NCBI RefSeq assembly: GCF_021390515.1
Contig: NZ_JAJUXI010000004.1
Span: forward strand, 62,001 to 126,000
Length of the DNA: 64,000 nt
Direction: 5' to 3'
From: Dyadobacter sp. CY326
Lineage (GTDB): Bacteria > Bacteroidota > Bacteroidia > Cytophagales > Spirosomataceae
Each line of letters opens with the position of its first letter. The stretch's first letter is position 1. The translations under genes were made by a program, and so were the position numbers. The notes below the pieces were generated by a model. The model searched no databases and was not told where the DNA came from. It saw only the letters and a list, made by a program, of their open reading frames with translations. Shown here piece by piece: positions 45,043-55,217 of the stretch.

Positions 45043-46176
45043 CTATTGCAAAACTTCCAGAATTGACGAACTGAACGCCCGAACGCTGACCATATAGTCT
45101 TGTTTTAATCTAATAGGTCTGCTATTCAACATTTCCTCCATTATTGAGGCCAGTTCATCAGAGTTGTTTGGATCGAAAAAATGGCAGTTTTCAGTAATTT
45201 GTTCTTCGTGTACAGCAATGTTACTCAGAACAATGACCTGGCTTAAAGCTTTCGCGTCTTCAACAACAGTACTCCAACCTTCAAAGAATGACGGCTGAAT
45301 GATCGATATTGCATTATCCATCAGCGCCAACTGTTCGGTCCTGTCAATAAAGCCGAGCATCTTTACCCAGGGCTGTAAACTATTAGAAACTATGAATTCT
45401 TTGAGGGTAAGGAAGTAGTCTTTATTTCTAAAATCATTTTCGCTTCCTGTAAAAACAACCTCAAATACTAACCCCTTGTTTTTCAGCTTTAGTATTGCTT
45501 CAAGAACGACAAAATGGTTTTTATGCTTCCAAAACTGATTTGGAGACATAAAATACGGCTTTGATATGGCAAATTTGTCTTTAAGGGCCTCAATGTTTTC
45601 ATGACTAAAATCTGGCAGACTGCAAGCAAAACGAAGGAGTTTTAATGTACAGGAATGAACCGGGTAAAACTTCTTGAAGTCACTCATCGCATTTTTACTG
45701 CTAAATATCACGGTTCCTTTGCTTTGGGCAATGAAAAGGTGGGTTTTCACTCGGGCGTCAATGTCATCTTTGGAAAACATATGTGGTAAATAGCGCTCTT
45801 GAAAATCTGGAATCCAAAAAAACTCTCTTTTCCCATAGGTAATTCCATGATTATAAGGGTATACCACATCCGGCAGCTTGTCTAAAAATACGGTTTTTTT
45901 AGTCAATATCCGTACGATCTTATTTTTGATTCGTTGCGGTAATGTCAGGTTAAGGTCTATCCGTTGTAGGGTAAGATAGGGATAACCTATAGAGAGAATG
46001 TCTTCGATTGGAGCCTCATCAGTATGAATAAGAACAATCTCTGGTTTCTGATCGTCGTCAGCTAAATTGAGTGCGCTAACGATATTTATGATGTAAATGA
46101 TTCCACCAGACCATTTTTGATATGTCGATAGAAATATGAGTCCGATTTGTCTTCTTAATGTTGCTGGCTTATCCAT
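45043..46176 (-). CDS. GT4-family glycosyltransferase
   Basis: A 377-residue GT-B enzyme. QFWKHKNHFVVLEAILKLKNKG marks the second domain, VFTGSEND and FIDRTEQLALMDNA follow, and PSFFEGWSTVVEDAKALSQVIVLSN is the donor-binding loop. It overlaps the upstream epimerase gene by 22 bp, indicating translational coupling. The sugar added is unknown. Confidence 0.87.
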   Translation of the reverse strand: MDKPATLRRQIGLIFLSTYQKWSGGIIYIINIVSALNLADDDQKPEIVLIHTDEAPIEDILSIGYPYLTLQRIDLNLTLPQRIKNKIVRILTKKTVFLDKLPDVVYPYNHGITYGKREFFWIPDFQERYLPHMFSKDDIDARVKTHLFIAQSKGTVIFSSKNAMSDFKKFYPVHSCTLKLLRFACSLPDFSHENIEALKDKFAISKPYFMSPNQFWKHKNHFVVLEAILKLKNKGLVFEVVFTGSENDFRNKDYFLTLKEFIVSNSLQPWVKMLGFIDRTEQLALMDNAISIIQPSFFEGWSTVVEDAKALSQVIVLSNIAVHEEQITENCHFFDPNNSDELASIMEEMLNSRPIRLKQDYMVSVRAFSSSILEVLQ

Positions 46177-47054
46177 TGATAGTAATTTTTTAATCCATGT
46201 TCCAGTGTGGTGGATTTGTTATATCCCATGGATCTTAATAGTGTGATATCAGCTCTCCAATTGACAGGATCGCCCGTTTTTATAAGACCATTAAACTTAG
46301 CCTTTTTTTTGTCTGGAAAGAAATGCAAAAGCATCTCAACAGCATGCGATATCTTGATTTCCTCCCCGTTAGCAATATTGATTGCTTCGCCTTGAAATTT
46401 GGCATCCGACAGGCAGCATTGAACTGCAGCCACCAGGTCGTCTATATAAATAAAGTCCCGTGATTCTTCTCCCGTACCAAACATCTCAATTTCGTCTGTC
46501 TGGCCCGCCTTCTTACAAATATCCCAAAAAAGCTGTTTTTTAAGTCCAGGACCATATGCTGAGAACACACGCAGTGAACAAGTTGGTATTTGATAGTAAG
46601 TATGGAAGATTTTACAAATTTCTTCGGCTTGCATTTTGTGAATGCCGTAAGGAGAAATCGGTGCTAATGCCAGCTGCTCTTGTATAGGAAGGCTCAGGGG
46701 ATTCCCGTAAACAGCCGCACTTGAAAAATTAATAAATTTACAGATTGGCTGATTTGCTCGGATTGCATCAAGGATTTTGTAGACATTCAATGTATTAAGC
46801 GTGAAGTCTCTCATCGGATTCTTCAATGAGTCAGGGACACTAGCCGCTCCTGAGCAATTGATGCATGCATCGAACTGATAATCCCGAAAGACTTTTTGGA
46901 AGTCAGAATTCGTCGCGTCAACCAAAAAATAATTGGTCTTTTCATAGTCGACCATCACATCGCTCTCAAACACCTCGTAGCCAGGCAAACTCTGGAAAAA
47001 ATCGCATAAGTGGCTGCCTATAAATCCCTTGGAGCCAATAACAAGTACTTTCAT
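46155..47054 (-). CDS. NAD-dependent epimerase/dehydratase
   Basis: A 299-residue extended SDR. The Rossmann motif GSKGFIGSH is at 7-15; NCSGAASVPDS, NFSSAAVYG and the catalytic YGIHKMQAEE (YxxxK) follow, then SLRVFSAYGPG and RDFIYIDDLVAAV. It probably makes an activated sugar for this polymer, but the substrate subfamily (4-epimerase, reductase or dehydratase) is uncertain. It overlaps the following acyltransferase gene by 4 bp. Confidence 0.88.
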   Translation of the reverse strand: MKVLVIGSKGFIGSHLCDFFQSLPGYEVFESDVMVDYEKTNYFLVDATNSDFQKVFRDYQFDACINCSGAASVPDSLKNPMRDFTLNTLNVYKILDAIRANQPICKFINFSSAAVYGNPLSLPIQEQLALAPISPYGIHKMQAEEICKIFHTYYQIPTCSLRVFSAYGPGLKKQLFWDICKKAGQTDEIEMFGTGEESRDFIYIDDLVAAVQCCLSDAKFQGEAINIANGEEIKISHAVEMLLHFFPDKKKAKFNGLIKTGDPVNWRADITLLRSMGYNKSTTLEHGLKNYYQWISQQH

Positions 47055-47677
47055 ATTTTTCTTAATTCCATAGGTATCTCATTGATAATTTTAGCTGGGT
47101 TTCCTCCCACTACGGTCCATGCTGGAACGTCTTTTGTGACGACGCTGCCTGCGGCGACTATCGCCCCTTCTCCAATCGTGACACCCTTCAAAATTATGCA
47201 ATTCATACCTATCCAAGTGTGCGAATGTATTTTGACGGGGCTTGACTTAACATTGTCCCAATTTTTACTGTACAAAAGATGTCTCCCATTTTTAAAATCA
47301 TCAAGTTGTTGCTCAATGTCAGCCATTCGATCTTTATAATCGATCGAATGAGAGTTGTGATCACTGATGATCCCACCCCATGATATAAAAACGTTATCCC
47401 CGATTTCGATGCTTGTGCGACTGGCCAATTTGCTATTGCCAATCCAACAATTGCTGCCTATCGAAATTTTAGCAAAGTCAGAATCCAGCGTAATTGCGCA
47501 GTCTAGAATGCTGTTATCACCAACCTTCAAATGTTTTTCGTTTGGATTCAGCTTAATGTAATGGAAACTGAAACTATTATAGAAATGAGAATTTCCAAAT
47601 TCGATAAACTGGTCTATCTCTTTTAGATGGCGGCTTTGCTTATACTTCTTAATGTAATAAATAGGATTAAGTCTCAT
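47051..47677 (-). CDS. Hexapeptide-repeat acyltransferase (LbH family)
   Basis: A 208-residue protein with left-handed beta-helix repeats (DNSILDCAITLDSDFAKI, IGDNVFISWGG) and the classical C-terminal block [52 protein letters not shown] holds the catalytic His region of maltose/galactoside acetyltransferases. It would add an O-acetyl (or other acyl) group to a sugar of the repeat unit. Gene order and the 6-bp gap link it to a second, similar enzyme. Confidence 0.9.
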   Translation of the reverse strand: MRLNPIYYIKKYKQSRHLKEIDQFIEFGNSHFYNSFSFHYIKLNPNEKHLKVGDNSILDCAITLDSDFAKISIGSNCWIGNSKLASRTSIEIGDNVFISWGGIISDHNSHSIDYKDRMADIEQQLDDFKNGRHLLYSKNWDNVKSSPVKIHSHTWIGMNCIILKGVTIGEGAIVAAGSVVTKDVPAWTVVGGNPAKIINEIPMELRKI

Positions 47678-47683
47678 AGCAGC

Positions 47684-48316
47684 CTATACTGATTGGTTGT
47701 TCAAAACTTTAATCACCTTCGCCGGATTTCCACCAACCATGGTAAAAGCGTCCACGTCTTTTGTCACTACAGATCCGGAGGAAATGATTGCACCTTCTCC
47801 TATCGAAACACCCTTTAGAATAATGCTGTTGAACCCAATCCAAACATCATCTGCAATACTAACCTGCGATGTTATCACGCGCCCTTTTAAATATTCTGTT
47901 CCTTTAGTGAGCGAGTTGATAAAACCATCAGCTCTTAGCTTACAATCGATTTCATGGCAATTGGTATCCATTATATTTACGCCATGGGCGATTAACACAT
48001 TGTTGCCAATTGAAATCTGATCACCCGACCAAATCTGAGAATTTTCACCCACATAACAATTCTGGCCAATTCGAATAGAACCGCCATAACCAAAGACCAG
48101 CAATAAGCCTCTTATATGCGTTCCTTCGCCAACTTGAATTTTAGTTTTGTCCGCTTGATGATTTGCAATCTTTGCCTCTTTGTGGAAAATCGCCTTTGCA
48201 GCATCTGTTGCGTTATAACAGCGCTCAATTTTTTCCGCACTGGCCAGCCACTCGACTGCCCTGTGTATTGGGAAAATTTTGCCTAGTTGCAGTAAGATTT
48301 TCTTTAAAGGTCTCAT
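47684..48316 (-). CDS. Hexapeptide-repeat acyltransferase (LbH family)
   Basis: A 210-residue beta-helix enzyme with [29 protein letters not shown] and [10 protein letters not shown], then [21 protein letters not shown] and [24 protein letters not shown]. It is clearly a relative of the acyltransferase 6 bp downstream; the shared C-terminus suggests an old duplication. Its start overlaps the next upstream gene by 4 bp (ATGA-type coupling). Confidence 0.9.
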   Translation of the reverse strand: MRPLKKILLQLGKIFPIHRAVEWLASAEKIERCYNATDAAKAIFHKEAKIANHQADKTKIQVGEGTHIRGLLLVFGYGGSIRIGQNCYVGENSQIWSGDQISIGNNVLIAHGVNIMDTNCHEIDCKLRADGFINSLTKGTEYLKGRVITSQVSIADDVWIGFNSIILKGVSIGEGAIISSGSVVTKDVDAFTMVGGNPAKVIKVLNNQSV

Positions 48317-49227
48317 TTAGAAAAAATTCTCTTTACAAGTCGTTTAAGCCTTGTCGATTTATTGATACGGATACTGTTGTCAAACTGAAATTTGTCAGCT
48401 TGCCTCGAAATTTTCACATCCGAAGGATGTTTAAGTGCTGGTAACGGAACTGAGTTAGCTGTCAGATCCAGATACCAATCAGGCGTTTTCTGTGTGTGTG
48501 TGCCCTGGCTGTTAAAACCAATATTAGTTATTAAGTTAGCATTCGGCACGATGCAAAGCCCGTTATTTTTCCAGATCGTGTAAAGCCATTGGTAGTCCCA
48601 GGTGTCGAGTTTCTTTGCCGACGGTAACGTAAAATTCCAGAACTTTTGCTGATCAGCTTCCGGAAAAATTTCACCCATCTTGTTTTGATCTATAAATTCT
48701 GACAACCCGGACATATCAAAATCATACTTTTTCCATGCACGGGCCCAGGTGGCCCAGCCCCAGATTCCGCCGTAACTTGAAAAATAATAGGATCCATCGC
48801 CTCGAATGTTTTTACCTTGCAGGTTAGTCCCGGTTATCTCAAAAATGTCTTGATAATCCGCATAGTATTCAAGTAATTCAGTGCAAAATGAGAAAAATTG
48901 AGGATCGGGAAGACAATCATCTTCTAAAATTATTCCGTGACTCACTTGCTCGAAAAACCAATTGATTGCGGAGTGGATCGCTCTGCCGCAACCAAGATTG
49001 TTGTCTCTGAATAATGTCTTTACCTCGCACCCCCAATCAATGTTTGCAAGCACAAATTCTCTGATTTCCTGTACGGCCGCTATCTCGGCTGACTTTCCTT
49101 CTCTCGGTCCGTCCGATGCGATGAACAACTTACCAGGCTTTTGTTTTCTTATTTGTTCGAATACAAGCTTCGTAGTATCGGCACGATTGAAAATCAAAAA
49201 CAATATCGGAGCAACATGTTTGGGCAT
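48313..49227 (-). CDS. GT-A fold nucleotide-diphospho-sugar transferase
   Basis: A 304-residue enzyme of the type often annotated as glycosyltransferase family 2 or HlpA-like protein. [20 protein letters not shown], then [30 protein letters not shown] and the metal-binding LEDDCLPD are present, followed by [16 protein letters not shown], a conserved aromatic acceptor segment. It should transfer one sugar to the repeat unit. It is coupled with the downstream acyltransferase by a 4-bp overlap. Confidence 0.85.
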   Translation of the reverse strand: MPKHVAPILFLIFNRADTTKLVFEQIRKQKPGKLFIASDGPREGKSAEIAAVQEIREFVLANIDWGCEVKTLFRDNNLGCGRAIHSAINWFFEQVSHGIILEDDCLPDPQFFSFCTELLEYYADYQDIFEITGTNLQGKNIRGDGSYYFSSYGGIWGWATWARAWKKYDFDMSGLSEFIDQNKMGEIFPEADQQKFWNFTLPSAKKLDTWDYQWLYTIWKNNGLCIVPNANLITNIGFNSQGTHTQKTPDWYLDLTANSVPLPALKHPSDVKISRQADKFQFDNSIRINKSTRLKRLVKRIFSK

Positions 49228-49275
49228 CCCGGTCGTCTATTAAATAAAACAGTATCGATGTATATTCGATGTCTT

Positions 49276-50607
49276 CTAAATATAATTCTTTAACGAGGGT
49301 CGGAGTAAGTTTCGCAGTGATTTGATTTGCAACCAAAATACTGGCCTTGTCTTGGTAAAAAATGCATTTGCTAAAACGGTAGCAGCGATTTGGGAAATCA
49401 ACGTCGCAATGGCTGCGCCGACACCCGCATAGTAAGGTATGAGGATCAAATTCAATAGGATGTTTATCACCGCCCCGGAAACAGTTTGCACGAGAGAGTG
49501 TTTCTGCATATTGTGCAACACGAGCCAGTATCCGGAAGCTGAGCCAAGAAATACGGCTACCCCCGTCCATATATGAATCGATAAGATTAGTCCAACACCT
49601 TCGTATCTGGATCCGTACAGCAGTCCTGTAACTATGTTTGAGCAAAATGTAAACAAGACAGCGATGGCGACTGATATGACTGCAAGCAGGTTAAATAATT
49701 TCTGAAATCCCTGCTTCACTTCGTCATCACCTTGGTTTTTCAGCTTGACCAAAGTAGGATAGAGTGAAACGCAGATCGCGATAGGAATGAAATACCAAAC
49801 TTCTGATAGCCTGACCGCAGCGCTATATCTGCCAAGTTCCTCATTTCCAACCATATTTTTCAGCATAATCTGATCCAAGCGGGTGTAAAGGATAATAAGC
49901 ATCTCCGCAATTAGAAATGGCCATGAGCGCATTACCAGCGATTTTAGGATTCCTACATCCAGCCTCCACTTCGGGACTGGGTTATTCGATAATTTAAAGT
50001 AAAAAATGATCAGAATGATGCTTGATACAACCCATTCAAAAACATTTAGCACGGCAAAAACATATAAGCTCGTTTTTGTAACTAATGCGATGACTTTGCA
50101 AATATTGACTAAAATATATGCGCTCGTTTTCGCTCTTACCGAATTCTTTGATTCAGAACGGGACTGATAGTACAGATCAAAAATATCTGATGCTTGAAAA
50201 ATACATTGAAAAGATAAAATGATGAGTATTAGCCTTGTTAAAGGCTCGCTTTCCAGACTGCTAAATATGAAAATGAAAGAAGTGCATAAAACCCCGGTGA
50301 ATAGCTTAAGGGAAATACCGGCAATCATCAGACTTTCTTTTTTCTGCACACTTGTTTCATTGTTTGCCAAATCCGTCAGCAATGTGTTATTGATGCCGAG
50401 ATTTACGATTGGTGTTGCTAATGCAACAATGCTGTAAGCATAGTTCCAGAGTCCGAATTCGTATAGCCCAACATACCTTGCAAACCAGATTCCCACAACC
50501 AGTCCGCCTACCATTCTGATCACTTTATCAGTAAGGACCCAAAGCGAATTGAAAATGATCTTTTTCTTTTCTTTTAATTTTGCTACTAAAAGCTTGAAGG
50601 AATTCAC
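49276..50607 (-). CDS. Oligosaccharide flippase (Wzx-like, MOP superfamily)
   Basis: A 443-residue protein with 12-14 membrane segments and the polysaccharide-synthesis MOP profile: VGGLVVGIWFARYVGLYEFGLWNYAYSIV at the N-terminus, LDQIMLKNMVGNEELGRYSAAVRLSEVWYFIP in the second half, and NIWTG-type late segments. It would flip the undecaprenyl-linked repeat unit to the periplasm. Located between the FkbM methyltransferase and the GT-A genes. Confidence 0.92.
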   Translation of the reverse strand: MNSFKLLVAKLKEKKKIIFNSLWVLTDKVIRMVGGLVVGIWFARYVGLYEFGLWNYAYSIVALATPIVNLGINNTLLTDLANNETSVQKKESLMIAGISLKLFTGVLCTSFIFIFSSLESEPLTRLILIILSFQCIFQASDIFDLYYQSRSESKNSVRAKTSAYILVNICKVIALVTKTSLYVFAVLNVFEWVVSSIILIIFYFKLSNNPVPKWRLDVGILKSLVMRSWPFLIAEMLIILYTRLDQIMLKNMVGNEELGRYSAAVRLSEVWYFIPIAICVSLYPTLVKLKNQGDDEVKQGFQKLFNLLAVISVAIAVLFTFCSNIVTGLLYGSRYEGVGLILSIHIWTGVAVFLGSASGYWLVLHNMQKHSLVQTVSGAVINILLNLILIPYYAGVGAAIATLISQIAATVLANAFFTKTRPVFWLQIKSLRNLLRPSLKNYI

Positions 50608-50682
50608 TCAGGTTTAACAAAAATAGATTGAATGAATAAGAATATTGAGTACAAACCGCATATCACTAACGTTCTGATTATG

Positions 50683-51474
50683 CTACTTTCTTATTGCAAC
50701 GATATTTTGAAATGCAAACAGTTCGAAGGTCAAAGCTCTGTACGTTCCTAGTGGTTGAAGGCCATCAGGAAAGAGTCTGTAAAAAGTATAATTAGAGAGC
50801 AGGTCAACGATATCTTTCATGAATGTCCTCGATACAACATTCATTTCATTGAATTCAATTTGAATAACGTGAATCAAATTTCTGTCGATAGCAAGTCGGG
50901 CGCCTTTTAGTACATTCAGTTCATTGCCTTCTGTATCGATCTTTAACAGCGCAATTTCAGTGATGTTATTGGCTGATACAAAGTTATCGACCGTTGTCAG
51001 CTCTATGTCAGTTCCTTTTGCGCTGCCTTTGTGGATTTGTTCAATTACATCCTTATATATACTCGCATGCTCAGAGCCCTCATTGCTGGAATAATCGTAA
51101 ATTTTTACAAATTCATCTCTTTCACCTAAGCCCTTGGGAACAGCATTAAAGCGATGTGAAAGTGATGCCTCTTTTAAGCTTTTATAAGTGACAGGATGCG
51201 GCTCAAAAGCGTAAATGGTTGATTTGATGTTTTCATTTCTCAGCATAACAGAGTAATGCCCCACATTCGCTCCAACATCCAATATCACACCGGAATCCAG
51301 TTTCTTGCTTTTTATCAAATAGTCAATGAAAGCCTTTTCTCCGCTGATAAGGTCATTTTCATAGTTCAAAATCCCCAGACCGTTTAAGCTAAGCTCGAAA
51401 AGAAAGTTATTGAGACCAAAAAACCTTCTTTTCGCAAATAAGGCAATGTAAATTTTTCTGATAAGTTTTCTCAT
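50683..51474 (-). CDS. FkbM-family SAM-dependent methyltransferase
   Basis: A 263-residue cytoplasmic enzyme. The SAM-binding motif I is ILDVGANVGHYS; later AFEPHPVTYKSL and LLKIDTEGNELNVLKGA, both characteristic of FkbM. In polysaccharide loci such enzymes O-methylate a sugar of the repeat unit. The two intergenic gaps around it (about 75 bp each) hold no recognisable signals. Confidence 0.92.
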   Translation of the reverse strand: MRKLIRKIYIALFAKRRFFGLNNFLFELSLNGLGILNYENDLISGEKAFIDYLIKSKKLDSGVILDVGANVGHYSVMLRNENIKSTIYAFEPHPVTYKSLKEASLSHRFNAVPKGLGERDEFVKIYDYSSNEGSEHASIYKDVIEQIHKGSAKGTDIELTTVDNFVSANNITEIALLKIDTEGNELNVLKGARLAIDRNLIHVIQIEFNEMNVVSRTFMKDIVDLLSNYTFYRLFPDGLQPLGTYRALTFELFAFQNIVAIRK

Positions 51475-51552
51475 ACAAATGGTTTATGTGTGTTAGCAGC
51501 CGTAAATGGTAGTCTGGGATGTAAGCCAGAGCAGGATGAATTAAGAAGATAT

Positions 51553-52650
51553 CTAGCCGCGATTTACCTTGGCCATTTCGATAATTGAGGACAAAATTTT
51601 CTCTTTTATGAACAAAATGTATAGAATGGATATGAACGCACCAAAGCAAGCTCCCATTATGCCAATTCGCAGGCGTTTTGGGCTGCTTTTTGCAAGAGGA
51701 ACCTTTGCTGGCTCCAATGTCTTGAAAACAGGTTTTTCATCCTTTATCGTGATTCTGGCCTGTTCATATCTGCCAACAAGGTCACTGTAAAGGGACTGAG
51801 CAAGGATGTATTCGGATTGCAAGCGCTGCTCCTCAATCCTGGCAACATTGGCAAACATGTTTCGATTGCGGTCCCGATAACTTTGCAGATTGACTTCAGA
51901 TTGTGATAACCTTTGCCGCGCTTCTGCAACTCTGTTTTTAAGGACATTAAGATTTTGTCCCGCTTTCGTGGTCCGATAATCCTCTACATACTGCATTAAG
52001 TAATTTTTCGCATTTTCAACTGCGATCGCTGATACAAACGGATCTTCTGTTTCTGCGGTGATTTCAATTACTCCGTTTTTCTGATCCACGCTAGCATTGA
52101 ACAAGCTAAGCGCTTGACTAATGTTGGCCTGTTCCTCTGGCGTATAGGATAATACGCCATTGTATGCAAGCTTCACCGGCGCTTTTTCAACCTCAGGCTT
52201 GGGGAATAACCATGACAAAAGTCCGGGTGATTTTTTGCCTGCATTGCGGTTAAGGAAAAGCTGTAAAGTTTTATAACTTTTATTATTTTGATCCGTAACC
52301 GGCTTATTAAGTAAATATGCACCGAAAGGGCTACTTTGTAAAATTGTGGGATACAGCTCCGGAAGCAGCTTTTCTGCGCCATCTCCTGTCAAGCCCGAAG
52401 TAAGCAGCGAAAGAGAGCTTTTACGTGATGAACCATATTCTGGTAGTAGTACAATTCGTGACTCATATTTCTTTTTAAAAGAGAAACTAAGGATAACCCC
52501 TAGTATTCCAAATACAACAGTAGCAATTGCAATAGCAACCAGATATTTGCTAAAAAAGAGAAAGATGTCTGTAAAGCGAACCTCAAAGATTTTTTTGGTC
52601 GAATTATGCTCTATGATGTCTGATCCGCTATTCTGAGGGTTAGTAATCAT
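51553..52650 (-). CDS. Chain-length determinant (Wzz-like) without kinase domain
   Basis: A 365-residue inner-membrane protein with TM1 at about 34-56 and TM2 at about 331-350, and a periplasmic domain with a coiled coil (LNVLKNRVAEARQRLSQSEVNLQ). The Pro-rich PAKVPLAKSSPKR before TM2 is the usual Wzz motif. No Walker motifs or Tyr-rich tail follow, so it lacks the autokinase of Wzc-type copolymerases. It starts 1 bp after the upstream export gene, so the two are a unit controlling chain length and export. Confidence 0.88.
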   Translation of the reverse strand: MITNPQNSGSDIIEHNSTKKIFEVRFTDIFLFFSKYLVAIAIATVVFGILGVILSFSFKKKYESRIVLLPEYGSSRKSSLSLLTSGLTGDGAEKLLPELYPTILQSSPFGAYLLNKPVTDQNNKSYKTLQLFLNRNAGKKSPGLLSWLFPKPEVEKAPVKLAYNGVLSYTPEEQANISQALSLFNASVDQKNGVIEITAETEDPFVSAIAVENAKNYLMQYVEDYRTTKAGQNLNVLKNRVAEARQRLSQSEVNLQSYRDRNRNMFANVARIEEQRLQSEYILAQSLYSDLVGRYEQARITIKDEKPVFKTLEPAKVPLAKSSPKRLRIGIMGACFGAFISILYILFIKEKILSSIIEMAKVNRG

Positions 52651-52651
52651 C

Positions 52652-55081
52652 TTACCTGTTCAAAGTTATAAGGGCCAATGTAGCGGTGCTCAACATTGAC
52701 GCAATGAAGGAAAGTAGCGCAATTCTCTCGCCTGGGGTTCTTTCTCGTTGTGGGCGGGCCGCCTTGATTGGGACGGTAACAACAGATCCCGGAACCACTT
52801 TTGGATATGATCTGAAAAATAGAAAGTTTTTCGTTCTGTATGTTCGACCGTTTGGATGTGAAACGTAAGCCCTTGTCTTCCAGCTTTGCTCAGTGTAGCC
52901 GCCCGCTTGTGATATATATTCGTCGTAACCAAACTTAGAGTCGAAATTCATTACGGATGGATTATGCACTCCTCCCTGGATTCGCACGGTCTCTGATTTC
53001 CTTGGAATAACCAGTGTGTCCCCGTCTAATAGGAGCAAATTTGAAGGCAACGATGGTTTCTGAATAATTGCTTCAATATCCACTGCAATCAATTCGCTAT
53101 TTCTGTAAAACCTTGCTCCTGAGAGGAAAGCTCCAGGCTTGATGCCTCCTGCCTTAGCGAAGACATCGGAAATTCGTTCAAAGTTGTTGATAATGGTGTA
53201 GCTGCCCGGGTAAGTAACTTCGCCTGCTATGGTTATTGTTTTTTGCGGTTCGTATCGCGGTGATTTTCTTACAATGACAATATCTTGCGGTTCCAGCTTA
53301 AACTTCTGGTCTTCTGGATTCAAAACCAGATTGTCAGCCACATTCAGCGTAAAAATACGGACGTTCTGAGCACTCGGGAGATCCAGCGTGTCATTCTTTA
53401 CGCGGCGCGAAACTTCAATTCTATAAGGAAGACCTCCTTCTGTGTAACCGCCTGCCTGGAAAATAAGGTCTGCGACTGTTATGTCTTTGTAATAATAATA
53501 GTTGCCTGGGTTGGTGATAGAGCCTGAAATTGACAAAAAGGTAAATTCTTTCAGATCTTCAATGGATTTTATTGTGACAATGTCACCAGGCAGTAAAGGA
53601 ATGTCAGGGCTCTCACCACTAAGCAGTTTTCTAACATCAAAGGCGAGAATGCCGGTCTGTGTGTCACCGCTTGATCTTTCCAAAATTCCGCGGTTTAAAA
53701 ACGCTCTCGGACTCAGCCCTTGTGCCATTTGGATCAACTCCAAAATCGTATTACAACGATCTTCTATTGCATAGGCCCCTGGAATTGTGACCGCTCCGCG
53801 TATCTCGATCTGATTGCTTACAATATCCAAAATCCTTTTAACCGTAAAGATATCGCCATTTTGAGGAGGAAAGGTTTCTACCTGCGTTGAATCGATACTT
53901 CCTATAACGTAATTTGTGCCCGTGTTTCGCTGATAAGTGAGCATTTTCGTGTAAGCCTCCGGTAAAAAGCCTCCTGCATATCTGATCAAAGCAGAAACAG
54001 CTTCACCCTTCTTTGCCTCGAATATTCCCGGCCTTTTTATTGCTCCGGTAAGTTCTATTCTGCTTTCAAATGGTCGGATCAGGATGATATCCTGATCTTG
54101 CAAAGTGATATTATCTCGAAGATCTGCATCAACCAGAAAACGATAGAGATCTATCACTTTTAGCGTCTTGTTGTTTCTGATTACTTCAATGTTACGATAT
54201 GAGCCATTTCTATTTGGCCCACCGGAAATAGAAAGAGCATTAAATGCCGTGGCCAGCGATGACACGGTGTATGTGCCAGGACGGGTTGCCTCACCAGTAA
54301 TCATTACCCTAATGCTGCGAACGTTTCCTAACGTAATAGAAGAATAGGTTCCAGATCCGGGTCGGTTAAGACCGGAATATGCTTGCCTCAGTCTGTTTAC
54401 AATCCGCTCTGTTGCTTGCTCGATGGTAAGACCATTGACATAAACGGGAGCAAGATTCAACATTTTTACAGTTCCTTCCGGACTGATTTTCATTCTGAAA
54501 TTGTCAACCGCGTTGCCATAAATGTCAACAACAATCTCGTCCTCTGGGCCTAAAACATAGTTTCTTGGAGTTGCAATGCGCAAATTCGGTTCGAAAGTGT
54601 TTGAAGCCCGTGCAAAAAACGCTGAGCCAAAAGTTCTGTTTTGCCTGCGTCCTGTGGCTCTTCTAGCATTTGTTGAATCCTTCTCATTGTTTGCTTCGTC
54701 TTCCAATTCATCCAGCTCGTCCTGATCTCTTGTTTCGTCCAGCTCATCTCTATTCGGATCCGGTGCAGCTTTTTCATCCGGTTTCTGCAAACGTTTACGC
54801 ATTGCAGAAATCTGATCCAGTGTGTATCCGCGTTGCATAGCAGCCTTTTCAATGTCCATGTCAGACATCCCAGCAGACTTGGCCTGATTATAAAAGTCTA
54901 CGGCTTGCTGATTTGATGTTTGGGTAGGGTTTGGCTGCGTAGTGGGAAGCTGTGCGGGTGCCGTTTGAGTTGGAATCTGTTGTGGCGCGGTATTTTGTGC
55001 AAAAACAGTCAAGCCAATTGAAAAGAACAAAAAGAAAAATATACAATTAAGGTATATTCTTGAAGCGTTTTGATAATGCAT
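52652..55081 (-). CDS. SLBB-repeat polysaccharide export outer-membrane protein (Wza-like)
   Basis: An 809-residue exported protein with a signal peptide (cleavage after VFA-Q), a Gln/Pro/Thr-rich then acidic linker (about 30-140), the polysaccharide export domain (YVLGPEDEIVVDIYG, near 170-260) and six SLBB-like repeats, each with a G-(A/E/S)-x(3)-P-G-x-Y/F core. The C-terminus has one membrane segment. No lipobox Cys follows the signal, unlike E. coli Wza. It probably forms the outer-membrane exit pore. First gene of the polysaccharide locus. Confidence 0.9.
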   Translation of the reverse strand: MHYQNASRIYLNCIFFFLFFSIGLTVFAQNTAPQQIPTQTAPAQLPTTQPNPTQTSNQQAVDFYNQAKSAGMSDMDIEKAAMQRGYTLDQISAMRKRLQKPDEKAAPDPNRDELDETRDQDELDELEDEANNEKDSTNARRATGRRQNRTFGSAFFARASNTFEPNLRIATPRNYVLGPEDEIVVDIYGNAVDNFRMKISPEGTVKMLNLAPVYVNGLTIEQATERIVNRLRQAYSGLNRPGSGTYSSITLGNVRSIRVMITGEATRPGTYTVSSLATAFNALSISGGPNRNGSYRNIEVIRNNKTLKVIDLYRFLVDADLRDNITLQDQDIILIRPFESRIELTGAIKRPGIFEAKKGEAVSALIRYAGGFLPEAYTKMLTYQRNTGTNYVIGSIDSTQVETFPPQNGDIFTVKRILDIVSNQIEIRGAVTIPGAYAIEDRCNTILELIQMAQGLSPRAFLNRGILERSSGDTQTGILAFDVRKLLSGESPDIPLLPGDIVTIKSIEDLKEFTFLSISGSITNPGNYYYYKDITVADLIFQAGGYTEGGLPYRIEVSRRVKNDTLDLPSAQNVRIFTLNVADNLVLNPEDQKFKLEPQDIVIVRKSPRYEPQKTITIAGEVTYPGSYTIINNFERISDVFAKAGGIKPGAFLSGARFYRNSELIAVDIEAIIQKPSLPSNLLLLDGDTLVIPRKSETVRIQGGVHNPSVMNFDSKFGYDEYISQAGGYTEQSWKTRAYVSHPNGRTYRTKNFLFFRSYPKVVPGSVVTVPIKAARPQRERTPGERIALLSFIASMLSTATLALITLNR

Positions 55082-55154
55082 GCAGTGTTTTAATTACAAT
55101 CATTTAACGGCTCCAACTTGAAGTCGTTCGTTTTCTATGAAAGTTACAATTGAG

Positions 55155-55162
55155 CAAAACTA
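55155..55162 (-). promoter_or_regulatory. Candidate -7 element of the polysaccharide locus
   Basis: TAGTTTTG on the minus strand fits TAnnTTTG, 73 bp before the wza-like ATG, in the 136-bp gap after aspS. No matching -33 box was found. Confidence 0.35.
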
Positions 55163-55217
55163 CGAAATCTTACAATAAGTAAATTCGCCGCTATAAATAT
55201 ATTAATCCAATAACCTT

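Noticed and set aside
49130..49645. Open frame of 171 residues overlapping the flippase gene end
   Set aside because: Cys/Arg-rich shadow frame across the flippase and GT-A genes; both of those have clear motifs.
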